Notes: generated from the sequence alone by a model not told the origin. Shown: positions 7,779-17,581, counted from the first letter of the stretch. The stretch is 64,000 nt of DNA from Pelagicoccus albus (GCF_014230145.1 NZ_JACHVC010000005.1:193501-257500); one strand, 5' to 3'. A program made the numbers and translations.

Positions 7779-8714
7779 GTGTATAAACGTTTTTTCAAAC
7801 AGGTCGCCCCACTTCTGATTTCCCTCGTCATTATGGGAAGTCTGTCGCTGATGGTTAAGAAGTTCGAGCGAGAGGCTCCGCGACCGTTTGATCGTTTGAT
7901 TGTGGAAGCTTTGCCGGATCTCCCGGATTTGGCCGGCGCTCATCCGAAGTTGATAGAGCGTTTCAGCTACGCCCACGCGGGGCTACAAATAGGGGCGGAG
8001 CAATTGGATTCGCTTCAGGAACTCGCCTTTCTCTTTCATGCCAACGGATTTTCGGGGCAGGCTGAGTCTTGCTATCTAGGCCTTGAATCGTACGAGACTG
8101 ATAATCCGCTTTGGCCTTATCTGCTAGGGATTCTCAAATTGGACCGCACGGACCAAGCCGAAGTGGCCGAGCATTTTTCTCGCTCCATCCAGCTCGATTC
8201 CAGCAACTCGATGGCCTATCTGTATTTGGGAGATGCCTACCTCGAAGGCGGTTTGCTCGATGAGGCCGAAATTTCCTTCCATTACCGCCTAGAAGGAGAA
8301 CCGGAGGATCCTTGGGCTTTGGCGGCTTTGGGGGAGATTGAGGTTCGGCGAATGGATTTACCCGCTGCCCGCGATTGGCTGGAGAAGGCTGTATTGACGG
8401 AGCCGACTCCCGCTCTCGCCTACGATTTATTGCCGGATGTCTACTCAGAGCTTGGTGAATTTGAAAAGGCTCGGGAAGCACGCTTGGAAGCGGAATCCCG
8501 TGACTTGGTGCAGGTCCCCTTTGACCCGAGGTTAGCGTTTCTCATCGGCTATTGTTACGATCGCGAACGCCTGCTTGCCTTTGCCCGAAATGCCCGGGAT
8601 TCCGGCGAATTTCAAAGCTCTATCGATGCTCTGGAACGGTTGGTCGATTTGGAACTAGCGGACGATGAACTGCTTGCAGAGCTGGCGGAATTGACCCGGC
8701 GTTTGAAGGACTAG
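7779..8714 (+). CDS. Membrane-anchored TPR protein
   Basis: 311 residues from a GTG start at 7779; a GGGAGCG about 15 bases upstream is a possible but distant ribosome-binding site. A signal-anchor helix (VAPLLISLVIMGSLSLMV, about residues 9-26) is followed by an extracytoplasmic part with tetratricopeptide repeats from about residue 75 to 240 (for example ALGEIEVRRMDLPAARDWLEKA, written here in parts ALGEIEVRRMDL and PAARDWLEKA). It is probably a scaffold for protein-protein contacts in the periplasm. No partner can be named. It lies directly upstream of the Pho-box promoter region but is separated from the porin gene by it. Confidence 0.75.
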   Translation: MYKRFFKQVAPLLISLVIMGSLSLMVKKFEREAPRPFDRLIVEALPDLPDLAGAHPKLIERFSYAHAGLQIGAEQLDSLQELAFLFHANGFSGQAESCYLGLESYETDNPLWPYLLGILKLDRTDQAEVAEHFSRSIQLDSSNSMAYLYLGDAYLEGGLLDEAEISFHYRLEGEPEDPWALAALGEIEVRRMDLPAARDWLEKAVLTEPTPALAYDLLPDVYSELGEFEKAREARLEAESRDLVQVPFDPRLAFLIGYCYDRERLLAFARNARDSGEFQSSIDALERLVDLELADDELLAELAELTRRLKD

Positions 8715-8748
8715 CGGGCGTTACGGGTCGAGATTTTGCCTCATTTGT

Positions 8749-8840
8749 GTCACGCGTAAGTTACAAACAGGTAACGCTAGCGTGAATGGGGCATGAAATG
8801 TTACGAACAAGTTACGGCTATGTTACGCCGAGGTGATAAT
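8749..8840 (+). promoter_or_regulatory. Two arrays of 11-bp-spaced Pho-box half-sites before the porin gene
   Basis: First array: GTCAC at 8749, GTTAC at 8760, GTAAC at 8771 and GTGAA at 8782, each exactly 11 bp apart. Second array: GTTAC at 8800, 8811 and 8822 and GTGAT at 8833, again 11 bp apart. The 11-bp period and the GT(T/C/A)A core match the tandem half-site layout recognised by PhoB-type regulators. TGATAAT (8834-8840) overlaps the last half-site and could be the -10. The nearest gene downstream is the phosphate-type porin at 8946. Confidence 0.75.
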
Positions 8841-8945
8841 TAGGAATAGCGCCTACATCTCCCTCGCTTTTCGGAAAAAACGGAGTCTTCTGCCCAACTA
8901 TCGCGGCGGGCATCCCCCTCCCGAGACCCGTAATCAAATCACAAA

Positions 8946-10280
8946 ATGAACATTTCGAAATTTGCTAAATCAGCTGTTTTGACCGGCGCGCTATTGGGCG
9001 CTCCACTCTCGCTCGAGCTTCACGCAGAGCGCGATACTGCCGACATCCTCGTGGATGTTTTGGTAATGAAAGGCATCCTCACTGAGGAGGAGGCTGCCTC
9101 CATCCGTCAGGAAGTCGCGGAAGTTGCCGCGGCTGAGCGAGAGCTCGTGGTCGAATCAGCGGTAGCCGCTGCGTCGACTTCTGCTCCAGTTGCTCCATCA
9201 GCTCCTGCCGCTAATGCAGTGCCGATGCCTAAGGCTCTCGATGGTCTTAAGCTTTACGGCGATGCCCGTTTCCGCTTCCAAGCCGAGGATGTGGACGATG
9301 CCAGCACTCGCCAACGCTGGCGTTACCGTGCTCGCTTCGGTGCGGATTACGCGTTCAAGGAAAGTCCTTACTCCATGGGGCTCCGTCTCGAAACTTCTAG
9401 CGCAAACGACTCTACCAACGCCAACTTTGGCGGATTCTTCGATAAGACTGGTGACGAAGTTCGTCTAGGCCTCGTCTACATGAAGTACGCAGGCGACGAT
9501 GTCACGGTCCAGCTTGGCAAGCACAAGCACCCGTTTAAGATAAGCTCCGCTTTTTGGGATAGTGATATCAACCCCGAGGGCGTTTCCGAATCTTTCTCCG
9601 CAGGCGGCATCACTTACAATCTCGGTCAGTACGTCATCAGCGAAGAACGCGAAGACAAGGGTGGGGAAGACGACTTCATGTTTGCGGCGCAGGCGGTTTG
9701 GAGCAACGACAGCGGTCTGACGGTTGCACCGATTTTCCTCACCACGACAAGTGGTCAGGTGGTTGCTTCTGAGAGCGCTTCATTTGGTGGCGAAAACGCG
9801 ATATCCTACTTCAGCAACTTCGACGTGCTGATGGTACCAGTAGAATATAAGTTCAAAGGTGAAAATGGGATCGGCCAAAAGGTATTCGGCACCCTTGGTA
9901 AGAACTTCTCGGGTGGCGATGCCGTAGACCACTTCGGTTTCCCTTACTACAACGAGATCGATACCGGCGATCAGGATATGTTCTTCAATATTGGCTACCA
10001 GTACGGCAGCGCCAAGAAGACTGGAACCTGGCAGGCTGGCATCGAGTATCGTTACCTCGAAGGAGCTTCTTACACGCCAAACCTCTCCGATTCTGACTTC
10101 GCGAAGAACAGCCTCAACCACAAGGGGTTTGTTCTGAGCTACAAGTACGCGGTTACGGATTTCTTCACCGCAGGGCTCACTTACATGGATAGCGACCTGA
10201 TCGATGAGGAGTACACCGCTCCAGTCGTGGCGAAGGACGACGTGAAGCTGCTGCAAGTAGACGCAGCCGTTAAGTTCTAA
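8946..10280 (+). CDS. Phosphate-selective-type porin (OprO/OprP-like)
   Basis: 444 residues. A signal peptide ends near HAE (residue 28), followed by a predicted helical segment (TADILVDVLVMKGILTEEEA, a typical N-terminal helix of such porins) and an Ala/Pro/Val linker (about 75-95). The beta-barrel runs from about residue 100 (GLKLYGDARFRFQ) to a C-terminal phenylalanine (AAVKF), the usual outer-membrane insertion signal. It resembles the putative porin / OprP families. The Pho-box arrays upstream and pstS downstream support a role in taking phosphate through the outer membrane when phosphate is scarce. Ion selectivity cannot be read from the sequence. Confidence 0.82.
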   Translation: MNISKFAKSAVLTGALLGAPLSLELHAERDTADILVDVLVMKGILTEEEAASIRQEVAEVAAAERELVVESAVAAASTSAPVAPSAPAANAVPMPKALDGLKLYGDARFRFQAEDVDDASTRQRWRYRARFGADYAFKESPYSMGLRLETSSANDSTNANFGGFFDKTGDEVRLGLVYMKYAGDDVTVQLGKHKHPFKISSAFWDSDINPEGVSESFSAGGITYNLGQYVISEEREDKGGEDDFMFAAQAVWSNDSGLTVAPIFLTTTSGQVVASESASFGGENAISYFSNFDVLMVPVEYKFKGENGIGQKVFGTLGKNFSGGDAVDHFGFPYYNEIDTGDQDMFFNIGYQYGSAKKTGTWQAGIEYRYLEGASYTPNLSDSDFAKNSLNHKGFVLSYKYAVTDFFTAGLTYMDSDLIDEEYTAPVVAKDDVKLLQVDAAVKF

Positions 10281-10301
10281 AAGCTGGAGTCTACCAAATT
10301 C

Positions 10302-10334
10302 GCGTGGCCCAAGCCGTTGGCCGGCCACGCTTTT
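10302..10334 (+). terminator. Terminator between porin and pstS
   Basis: GCGTGGCC (10302-10309) pairs with GGCCACGC (10323-10330), followed by TTTT. It separates the porin transcript from pstS, which has its own Pho-like half-sites. Confidence 0.7.
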
Positions 10335-10346
10335 AAAGACGTTCCC

Positions 10347-10362
10347 GTAACAGAAAAGTGAC
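10347..10362 (+). promoter_or_regulatory. Pho-box half-site pair before pstS
   Basis: GTAAC at 10347 and GTGAC at 10358 are 11 bp apart, the same spacing and core as the arrays before the porin gene. They lie about 90 bp upstream of the pstS start. Confidence 0.55.
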
Positions 10363-10447
10363 ACTTAAGCTCTTGGCTAAAGGGAACCGCGCAAAACAAT
10401 CACCTATCTGGTAATACAATTTATTTACCGAACGAACCTAAGGAATT

Positions 10448-11287
10448 ATGAAATCAATTAACGTATCACGTATCGCTAAGAAAAGCGCCCTCGTAGCTCT
10501 TGCTCTCGGTTTTGTCAGTCTCGCTTCCGCGGCTGAGAAGATCGTAATCAAGGGGTCGGATACCCTCGGAGCCAAGATGGTTCCTCAACTCGCCGAAGAG
10601 TTTAAGGCTATCAAGTCTAAGGAAGGCGTTGAAGTTATCTTCGAAATCGCCGCGGAGGGTTCTTCCACAGGTGTCGCTGCAGTCATCGACGGTACCGCTG
10701 ATATCGGAATGTCCTCTCGCGAAGCGAAAAAGACAGAAGAGTCCAAGGCTTTGCTCAAGGGCGTTAAGATGGAGTCTATCACCATCGCTCTCGACGGCAT
10801 TGCGGTCATCGCCAACGAATCCAACCCGATGGATGAAATCTCTGCTCGCGAAGTGGAAAAGATCTTCACTGGCGACGTAGCGGACTGGAGCTCCATCAAT
10901 GGCGTTTCCGGTGACATCTCCATCTACACTCGTAACACTTCTTCCGGTACTTATGCCGTTTTCCAGAAAATGGCTCTTCGTAAGCGCGACTACGCTCCTG
11001 CCTCTCAGAAGATGGCTGGCAACGAGCAAATCGCCTCGGAAGTCGCTGAGAATCCAAATGGTATTGGCTACGTTGGCCTCGCTTACCTCGGTACGCCAGG
11101 CATCAAGACTCTGCCAGTAGACGGCGTCACTCCAGAGCGTCCAGACTACCCATTTGCTCGTCCGCTCTACTACTACCACGACGGCAACAAGGAAATGCGT
11201 CCTATCGTAAAGGAATTCGTCGATTTCTGCCTCAGCCCAGAAGGTCAGCAGATCGTCAAGGACGTGCACTTCATCTCTGTTCTCTAA
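10448..11287 (+). CDS. pstS: Phosphate ABC transporter, phosphate-binding protein
   Basis: 279 residues, with a signal peptide ending ASAA (about residue 30). The mature protein starts [12 protein letters not shown], then [27 protein letters not shown] and [18 protein letters not shown], the ligand-loop motifs of PstS-type solute-binding proteins. No lipobox, so it is a free periplasmic binding protein. AAGGA lies 7 bases before the ATG. It is followed by a terminator and then pstC-pstA-pstB-phoU in the same direction, and preceded by Pho-like half-sites. Confidence 0.93.
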   Translation: MKSINVSRIAKKSALVALALGFVSLASAAEKIVIKGSDTLGAKMVPQLAEEFKAIKSKEGVEVIFEIAAEGSSTGVAAVIDGTADIGMSSREAKKTEESKALLKGVKMESITIALDGIAVIANESNPMDEISAREVEKIFTGDVADWSSINGVSGDISIYTRNTSSGTYAVFQKMALRKRDYAPASQKMAGNEQIASEVAENPNGIGYVGLAYLGTPGIKTLPVDGVTPERPDYPFARPLYYYHDGNKEMRPIVKEFVDFCLSPEGQQIVKDVHFISVL

Positions 11288-11312
11288 TCTCAGAGGAAAG
11301 CCGAATTTTTAG

Positions 11313-11348
11313 CGGCGTCCTCAATTATTCTGAGGACGCCGTTTTTTT
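11313..11348 (+). terminator. Terminator between pstS and pstC
   Basis: CGGCGTCCTCA (11313-11323) pairs with TGAGGACGCCG (11331-11341), followed by seven T. Partial termination here would give more binding protein than permease, common in binding-protein transport operons. Confidence 0.85.
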
Positions 11349-11446
11349 GCTCGTGATGACGCCAACTGTTCGCGTTACAGAGGGACAATAATTTAGATCC
11401 TTAAAATCGTAGAGCCATTTCCAGGCTCTAAAATTTTAGATCCCGC

Positions 11447-13039
11447 ATGGACAACAAAGAAGAGACCAATCGCTACGACCTGCATTCGCGCAGCAGGCGA
11501 ATTCTCGGCTTGGACAAGGATCAGGCGCTCAAAGGCCTGTTTGGAGGAAACGCTCTCGTTTCCATCATTGTCTTAGCTCTTATCACTTTTTTCCTCTTCA
11601 AGGAAGGGATCGGCTTTTTTGGCCAATACCGCCAGGATATCGCCCTCTACCGATCTTCGGGGCTCGAATACGTCGAGATTATGAAGGAGGAGAGCGATGC
11701 GTTTATGCAGCTAAATCGCTACCTCAACTCGATACGCAGCGAACACACGCAAATTCTCCGCGACCAAGGATTGAGTTTTCAGGAGTCCAAAAAGGTTCTC
11801 TCTAGTTACGAAGATTTTGTCTACGATTTCGAGGACCTTGGATATCCGATTAGCGAATACGCCCTCGAAATGAGTGAGGTCGCAATCGGGGCCCGCGACA
11901 TGTATGAGGAGTCAGAAAACCTCCGTGAGCACCGTCAAAACCTGCTTGACCTTGGTCGAGATGAGGAGGCGGCGGAGGTCGAAGTGCTGGATGTGGACCT
12001 GAGCATGTTCGTCAACATGCTGAAAGAAGGGGAGCCTGACTTTTTGGCTCTGAACGATACCATGGAATCGGGGATCACGAATCTGATCTCCAACTTGCCT
12101 GAAATCGGTATCGAGTCCTTGGATGCGAAAATGGAGCGTTTCGCCGAGCTTTGTGAAATGTTCATCGCTCAGCTCGATGAATTTGAAACACGATTGGCGG
12201 AGTGGGATGCGGACAAAACAGTGGGCATGTCTGCCGCTGTGACCTCCTTCATTTTCGGAAAGGAATGGGTGACGAATAGCTCCTTTCAGGATTGGTACGG
12301 GATTTTGCCTCTTTTCACAGGATCGCTCCTTGTTGCTTCGATCGCCATGCTTATCGCCATCCCATTGGGAGTCGGAGCCGCGATTTATATCAACCAGTTT
12401 GCGAAACCCGCGGAGCAAAATTTCATCAAGCCATATATTGAATTCATCTCGGCTATTCCATCCGTGGTAATCGGGTTTTTCGGTATCGCGGTTTTTGGAC
12501 AGTTTGTTCGTTCAGTATCCGGTTGGTCGATACTATCTGGGTTCGACTTCTTTCCGATTAGCGAACGTTTGACCGCTTTTACGGCTGGTTGTCTCTTAGC
12601 TTTGATGGCGATACCAACGATCTTCACGCTCGCGGAAGATGCCATCAACAACGTGCCAAAATCCTTCAAGGAGGCCTCGCTCGCGATGGGGGCGACTCGT
12701 TTGCAAACCACTCTCCGTATCATCGTTCCCACTTCGCTTTCAGGAATCATCTCCGCCATCCTTCTCGGGTTTGGGCGTGTGATCGGGGAGACCATGGTTG
12801 TGTTGCTTTGCGCGGGTAACCGTATCGAGATACCAAACTTCGCCAACGGGATCGGTACGTTTTTTGAACCCGTCCACACCATGACGGGAATCATTGCTCA
12901 GGAACTGGGCGAAGTGGTGAATGGCAGCATCCACTACCGAGCCCTGTTTATGGTAGGTATGGTTCTGTTCCTGCTGTCATTGCTCATTAACTACTTGGCT
13001 CAGAAGATCGTGCTCAAGTACCAGATTTCGAGAGGTTGA
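11447..13039 (+). CDS. pstC: Phosphate ABC transporter permease PstC, with long extracytoplasmic insertion
   Basis: 530 residues, against about 310 in ordinary PstC. The first membrane helix (LVSIIVLALITFFLF, about 37-51) is followed by about 210 residues rich in Glu and Asp that look alpha-helical or coiled coil (about 60-275). Then comes the usual permease: LLPLF-like GILPLFTGSLLVASIAMLIAIP, FISAIPSVVIGFFGI, the EAA loop EASLAMGATRLQTTLRIIVPTSL-like segment and LGFGRVIGETMVVL. It forms the inner-membrane channel with PstA. The insertion probably protrudes into the periplasm and might touch PstS. Ten bp separate it from pstA. Confidence 0.92.
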   Translation: MDNKEETNRYDLHSRSRRILGLDKDQALKGLFGGNALVSIIVLALITFFLFKEGIGFFGQYRQDIALYRSSGLEYVEIMKEESDAFMQLNRYLNSIRSEHTQILRDQGLSFQESKKVLSSYEDFVYDFEDLGYPISEYALEMSEVAIGARDMYEESENLREHRQNLLDLGRDEEAAEVEVLDVDLSMFVNMLKEGEPDFLALNDTMESGITNLISNLPEIGIESLDAKMERFAELCEMFIAQLDEFETRLAEWDADKTVGMSAAVTSFIFGKEWVTNSSFQDWYGILPLFTGSLLVASIAMLIAIPLGVGAAIYINQFAKPAEQNFIKPYIEFISAIPSVVIGFFGIAVFGQFVRSVSGWSILSGFDFFPISERLTAFTAGCLLALMAIPTIFTLAEDAINNVPKSFKEASLAMGATRLQTTLRIIVPTSLSGIISAILLGFGRVIGETMVVLLCAGNRIEIPNFANGIGTFFEPVHTMTGIIAQELGEVVNGSIHYRALFMVGMVLFLLSLLINYLAQKIVLKYQISRG

Positions 13040-13048
13040 TCTACGACC

Positions 13049-14191
13049 ATGACTACTCAAATGATCAAAACCAAAGAACGTCCGAGCGTAGGCTTGGATT
13101 TTCACGAGAAACCTTCCAAAGCAAAGACTACCGAATCGGTGGTGCTGTGGTTTTTCCGCTTGAGCACGTATTTCATTCTGCTTTGCGCGTCAGTCATATT
13201 CCTGACCATCATTTTCAAGGGAAGTCAGACGGTGTTCCAAAGCGAGTTTCCCTTCGTGAATACCGAGTTCCTCACCGAAGCTCCGCAGACTTTGCACGTA
13301 TTCGAGTACGACGGCCAGAAATACGAACTGAGCGATTCGAATTTCCGCGCCTTCGAAGCCGAGCAGGGGGTCGATATCTCTTCCACGACTTACGCTTATT
13401 CAGGTGGCGGCATTTGGCCTTGTATCGTGGGAACGGTATTGCTGGTGCTCGGTTCTATGTCGATCGCCCTGACGCTGGGAGTGCTCAGCGCCATTTTCCT
13501 GAGCGAGTATTCCAAACCGGGTAAAACGCTCAATATCATCCGCCTCTCGATCCTGAATCTGGCAGGTGTGCCCTCCGTGGTGTTTGGTATTTTTGGCCTA
13601 GGATTCTTCGTTTTGGCAGGCCCTGTCTTTTCATTCAGCGATTTCGAGGGAGCTGCGTTCCAGTTTTGGCCACTTCCAGTTTATTTCGGATTCGCGGGAT
13701 GGAATGTATCGCTTTTGGCAGGGTGTTTTACACTCGCATTCATGGTCTTGCCCATCGTCATCTCGGCGAGTGAGGAATCTCTCAGGGCGATCCCTCAAGG
13801 CTTGCGGGAAGCGTCGCTCGCCTTGGGGGCCAGCAAGTGGACGGCCATCCGTACCAACGTGCTGCCTTACGCGATGCCAGGTATCTTAACCTCTTCTATC
13901 ATCGGTGTCGCCCGTGTGGCGGGAGAAACGGCTCCGATCATGTTTACGGCCGCCTATGCTATGCGTGACCAGCTTCCTTGGGAAGGATTGGAAAAGTGGT
14001 CAGACTTCTTCTTCCAGGGGGTGATGGCTTTGCCTTATCACATCTACGTGGTCAGCGCCAAAATTCCTCAAAACGAATACACCGAGAGGATGCAGTACGG
14101 TACTGCTTTCGTCTTTTTGTTCATAGTCGCCGGAATCGCTCTTGCTTCTATTCTGCTTAGAATCCGCATGCGGAAAAAATATCGCTGGTAA
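13049..14191 (+). CDS. pstA: Phosphate ABC transporter permease PstA
   Basis: 380 residues. A cytoplasmic N-terminus of about 35 residues is followed by one helix ([19 protein letters not shown]), an extracytoplasmic segment of about 70 residues, and the permease core with [36 protein letters not shown] (EAA loop for contact with PstB) and [17 protein letters not shown]. It is longer than typical PstA (about 280-300), again because of the extracytoplasmic segment. It is 10 bp after pstC and its TAA overlaps the pstB ATG by one base, so it is translated in one operon. Confidence 0.93.
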   Translation: MTTQMIKTKERPSVGLDFHEKPSKAKTTESVVLWFFRLSTYFILLCASVIFLTIIFKGSQTVFQSEFPFVNTEFLTEAPQTLHVFEYDGQKYELSDSNFRAFEAEQGVDISSTTYAYSGGGIWPCIVGTVLLVLGSMSIALTLGVLSAIFLSEYSKPGKTLNIIRLSILNLAGVPSVVFGIFGLGFFVLAGPVFSFSDFEGAAFQFWPLPVYFGFAGWNVSLLAGCFTLAFMVLPIVISASEESLRAIPQGLREASLALGASKWTAIRTNVLPYAMPGILTSSIIGVARVAGETAPIMFTAAYAMRDQLPWEGLEKWSDFFFQGVMALPYHIYVVSAKIPQNEYTERMQYGTAFVFLFIVAGIALASILLRIRMRKKYRW

Positions 14192-15030
14192 TGACACTTT
14201 TAAAAGATAACCCTTCCGTCACCACTTCTCCTAAGATCAGTACGTCCATGTCCTCCGATTCGCCAGCTACGCCGCGTCCGCTTATCAGCGTGTCCGATTT
14301 CGATTTTTTCTATGGAGAGAAACAAGCTCTCTTCGACATCAACATGGAGATGTTCGAAAATGAGGTGACTGCCTTTATCGGACCCTCTGGTTGCGGTAAG
14401 AGCACGCTGCTGAGATGCATCAATCGGATGAACGACCTCGTGGAAGTCGCTCGCATTGGCCGAGGCAAGATCGAGGTCAACGGGGCGGATATCTACGACC
14501 CGCGCGTCGACACGATCGAACTCCGCAAACGGGTGGGCATGGTTTTCCAAAAGTCGAATCCGTTCCCGAAATCAATTTACGAAAACGTCGTTTACGGCCT
14601 TCGCATTCAGGGTATCAACAAGAAGTCCGTTTTGGACGAGACGGTTGAACGTTGCCTGAAGGGGGCCGCCTTGTGGAACGAAGTAAAGGATAGACTCGAC
14701 ACCAGTGGCTTGAGCCTCTCTGGCGGTCAGCAACAGCGTCTCTGTATCGCCCGCGCCCTAGCGGTTGAGCCAGATATCCTGTTGATGGACGAGCCTTGCT
14801 CGGCGCTTGACCCGGTCGCGACCGCGAAAGTCGAAGAGCTCATCCACTCGCTTAAAGACCAGTACACGATCGTAATTGTAACGCATAATATGCAGCAGGC
14901 GGCTCGCGTTTCCGACAAAACTGCCTTTTTCTATTTGGGTAAGCTCATTGAAATGGCGAAGACCGACACGATTTTCATGAGTCCGAAGAACGAGCAGACG
15001 GAAGCTTACATATCAGGTCGATTTGGTTGA
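14191..15030 (+). CDS. pstB: Phosphate ABC transporter ATP-binding protein
   Basis: 279 residues. It has a Walker A motif GPSGCGKST (64-72), Q-loop VFQKSNPFP, signature LSGGQQQR, Walker B ILLMDEP and the switch histidine in VTHNM. The first 30 residues are an Ser/Thr/Pro-rich extension compared with usual PstB (about 257 residues), so translation may begin at the in-frame ATG encoding Met20. It powers phosphate uptake through PstCA. The ATG overlaps the pstA stop codon. Confidence 0.95.
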   Translation: MTLLKDNPSVTTSPKISTSMSSDSPATPRPLISVSDFDFFYGEKQALFDINMEMFENEVTAFIGPSGCGKSTLLRCINRMNDLVEVARIGRGKIEVNGADIYDPRVDTIELRKRVGMVFQKSNPFPKSIYENVVYGLRIQGINKKSVLDETVERCLKGAALWNEVKDRLDTSGLSLSGGQQQRLCIARALAVEPDILLMDEPCSALDPVATAKVEELIHSLKDQYTIVIVTHNMQQAARVSDKTAFFYLGKLIEMAKTDTIFMSPKNEQTEAYISGRFG

Positions 15031-15140
15031 TCGCGTAGCGCGATCCCTGCTAGTAGCCTTTCCGAAAAACTGATCCAACAACTGATTTTGACAGATGGAG
15101 TTCCCCGCCATGAGGGAATCTCTCTCGTTATCCCCCTGAT

Positions 15141-15803
15141 ATGAAACGTTACTTCCACGAAGAGCTCGAAGACGTGAGATCGCACCTCATGCTGATGGGC
15201 GAAAAGGCCATCGACAATGTGAACCTTGCCATGCAGGCGATTTTGGAGTCGGACATCGCCCTCGCTCAAGAGGTCAAGCGAGCGGATGACCGCATCGACG
15301 ATATAGAGAAGCAGATCGACGACGAGGTAGCTCGTTACATCGGTTTGCGTGCCCCAGTGGCCAGAGACCTTCGCCTTCTATTCGTAACCGTTAAGGCCAG
15401 CAACGACCTGGAGCGAGTAGGCGATGAGGCGACTAGTATTGCCAAACGCACCGCTAAGATTCTTCAGAGCGGTCGTTCCTTTGGCCAATTAGGCCAGCTC
15501 CCGCGGATGTGCGATTTGGCGGTGGGCATGCTCAAAGAGGCGCTGCATTGCTTTATCGACGAAGATGAAACCAAAGCTGGCCCGATCTTCGAGAGGGACA
15601 AGGAAGTCGACTCCTTGCACCGTGAAAATTTCACCTATTTCGTGGAGAAGATGAAATCTGATCCGGACTTAGTGCTCTATTGCACGGAGTTAGTTTTCAT
15701 ATCAAAGGCGATGGAGCGAATCGCTGACCACGCCCAAAACATTGCGGAAGAAGTCTACTTTTTGCTCACGGCGAAAAACCTCAAAGAGGAAATGTCGCGC
15801 TAG
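15141..15803 (+). CDS. phoU: Phosphate signalling regulator PhoU
   Basis: 220 residues, all helical, with the two repeated three-helix PhoU domains. The metal-binding-type motifs are VKASNDLERVGDEATSIAKR (about 95-114) and SKAMERIADHAQNIAEEV (about 190-208). It couples Pst transport to the PhoR/PhoB two-component system and prevents excess uptake. It is the last gene of the Pst block, 110 bp after pstB. phoR and phoB are not in the window. Confidence 0.94.
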   Translation: MKRYFHEELEDVRSHLMLMGEKAIDNVNLAMQAILESDIALAQEVKRADDRIDDIEKQIDDEVARYIGLRAPVARDLRLLFVTVKASNDLERVGDEATSIAKRTAKILQSGRSFGQLGQLPRMCDLAVGMLKEALHCFIDEDETKAGPIFERDKEVDSLHRENFTYFVEKMKSDPDLVLYCTELVFISKAMERIADHAQNIAEEVYFLLTAKNLKEEMSR

Positions 15804-15829
15804 CTTCCCGCGTTCATGGGGAGAGTTCT

Positions 15830-16537
15830 CTAGCGAGCTTTCCCTGTTAATTCAAAGCCCTCGATCTCCTGATCGAGACTCTCGGAATCGCTCGTGAAGA
15901 CGATCGCGAATTGTCCCGAGAGGTCTTTGTTCTTTGGGTTGTAGAAATTGAATACGTACTGCCAAAGGCGTCTCTTGTCCTTTCGGCTTTTAAGGGTGGG
16001 TTGTCCCATCACCTCGGAAATGTCGAACATGCTAGGCAGCTCGATTCCGTCCAAGGATTCTCGGCTCATCGCTGCAGTGGCGCTTTTTCGGAGCTTGTTG
16101 ATTTTCGCCTTTCCGAGGCTGCGGAAGAGTTCGACGATGAAATCTTCTGGGATCGCTTCCAGGAGCTTCTGATCAAAATCGATCCGAGTGAGGAGGCCGT
16201 CCTCAAAGCGGGTCATGAAAACGATGCTGAACGGGCTGCCCGCGTCCTCGGCTCGTTTCTTCTCAAATCTCCAATGCCAATCCTCGACCTTGGGACCGTG
16301 GGCGATTTGTTCGACTCGAGTAGGGGCTGATTCGGTAATGAAAATGAAATCCTCGTCTCGCACCACAGGTTTTGGAAATTGAAGGGATAGCCCGTGAGAG
16401 TCCTCTACCACTACATTTTGGTCGAAGTCAGCAAGCTGGTTCTTGAAGCGAAGAAGCCGTAGATAGACGCAGCCTGAAAGGAAGGTAAGAATCAGGCAAA
16501 GAGTGGCAGCTTGGATGAGTCGGCGTTTTGGCAACAT
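15830..16537 (-). CDS. Putative lipoprotein
   Basis: 235 residues from the ATG at 16535-16537 (MLPKRRLIQAATL). The N-terminus is a lipoprotein signal with lipobox LSGC at about residues 20-23. An upstream in-frame ATG at 16651 would put this signal internally and is less likely. The mature part contains LSLQFPKPVVRDEDFIF, HWRFEKK and a WQYVFNFYNP segment; no known family was recognised. Probably anchored in the outer or inner membrane facing the periplasm. It converges with phoU and is divergent from the 16736 gene. Confidence 0.65.
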   Translation of the reverse strand: MLPKRRLIQAATLCLILTFLSGCVYLRLLRFKNQLADFDQNVVVEDSHGLSLQFPKPVVRDEDFIFITESAPTRVEQIAHGPKVEDWHWRFEKKRAEDAGSPFSIVFMTRFEDGLLTRIDFDQKLLEAIPEDFIVELFRSLGKAKINKLRKSATAAMSRESLDGIELPSMFDISEVMGQPTLKSRKDKRRLWQYVFNFYNPKNKDLSGQFAIVFTSDSESLDQEIEGFELTGKAR

Positions 16538-16735
16538 CGCTATCAAGGCGTTTAAGGGGCAGGTGGATCGACAGGGTCCCACCAAAATCGGACTGGCGCA
16601 AGCAAAGGAGGAATCTGCTTTCCCCATTGTCGCGTAGTGGTTTCTTGCCAAGGCTTGAGATTCTCAGGTTGCGTGCTCGTGTTTTTCGATTACCGGTTAC
16701 ACACAAGCCCAAGTCCCCCGACCTCACTTCCGCTT

Positions 16736-17581
16736 ATGAAGACTTATCCCGCACTCCTGCGAATTCTTCCAGCTTTGCTCTTGCTCGCTACATTCCAGCT
16801 CAAGGCGCAGGATGAAGAACGTCCTATCTGGGAACAAGAGGCCATGCTGATTTATCATGGACAGTCGACGGAATTTAACCGGCTCCGCTCGCTGGGCAAA
16901 AACAACAATCGGCTCGCTCTGTATACGGAAGCTTTGGACACGGTTTATGGTAAGCTGAAGGTCGAGGAAGAAGAGCCTTACAAAGTGGCAGAGCGCATCT
17001 TCGAGAATTTGATTTCCGACAACTCCAGTGATGCGATCGGACTGGCCTCCGCCTACTACTTGGCTCGTGTCGTTCAGTCGAACCCTTACGAGAAGGATAT
17101 CGCCAAAGCAAAGATGTTGTACTGGGACCTTTATGAAAAATGGCCGGAACGCTTCTTTGGGCAGATGGCTTTCGTGAAATATGCGACCTTGCACATCTAC
17201 GACGACGACGGAAGTGGCGATGAAGTTTTGACGCGTATCCAGGATTTGGAACCGATGCTCAATAAAATTAGCATCTCGAAGCTCAAGCAGAATGCCCACC
17301 GGATAATGGGTGAAGCTTATGTGGCTTTCGAACTGGATTCGGAATCAGCGTTTAAACATCTCAAGAAAGCGTATGATTTGGGAGTTCCGGTGCAGTCCAT
17401 CAAGATCGAGGTTCTGGAACGCTTGGCAGTTCTGGGAGAGGAAATAGGTGAGACCGAGCGAGCCTTGTCCGCTTATGACGAGTTGCTGCTGATCGCTCCC
17501 AATCATCCGCAGGCGATCGCGTTTGCCGAGAATGCCAGCAGACTCCGCCAGCAGCTAAACGAGTCCGCTCTCTCGCAGTGA
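16736..17581 (+). CDS. Exported protein with TPR-like helical repeats
   Basis: 281 residues from the ATG at 16736, chosen because it begins a clear signal peptide (MKTYPALLRILPALLLLATF, cleaved near LKAQ). The mature protein is helical: a VAERIFENLISDNSSDAIGL-type repeat, an AKAMLYWDLYEKWPERFFG region and a C-terminal TPR-like unit (ALSAYDELLLIAPNHPQAIAF). It is probably a periplasmic scaffold of unknown role. It starts a plus-strand run with hslO, an M24 peptidase and an Fpg-type glycosylase. Confidence 0.7.
   Translation: MKTYPALLRILPALLLLATFQLKAQDEERPIWEQEAMLIYHGQSTEFNRLRSLGKNNNRLALYTEALDTVYGKLKVEEEEPYKVAERIFENLISDNSSDAIGLASAYYLARVVQSNPYEKDIAKAKMLYWDLYEKWPERFFGQMAFVKYATLHIYDDDGSGDEVLTRIQDLEPMLNKISISKLKQNAHRIMGEAYVAFELDSESAFKHLKKAYDLGVPVQSIKIEVLERLAVLGEEIGETERALSAYDELLLIAPNHPQAIAFAENASRLRQQLNESALSQ

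Noticed and set aside
7543-7818. A 91-codon plus-strand frame between the hypothetical and TPR genes
   Set aside because: It starts inside the terminator at 7552-7584, overlaps the TPR gene start and has no domain-like features.
10466-11269. A 267-codon open frame antisense to pstS
   Set aside because: It mirrors pstS, which is unambiguous. No promoter or homologue was seen.
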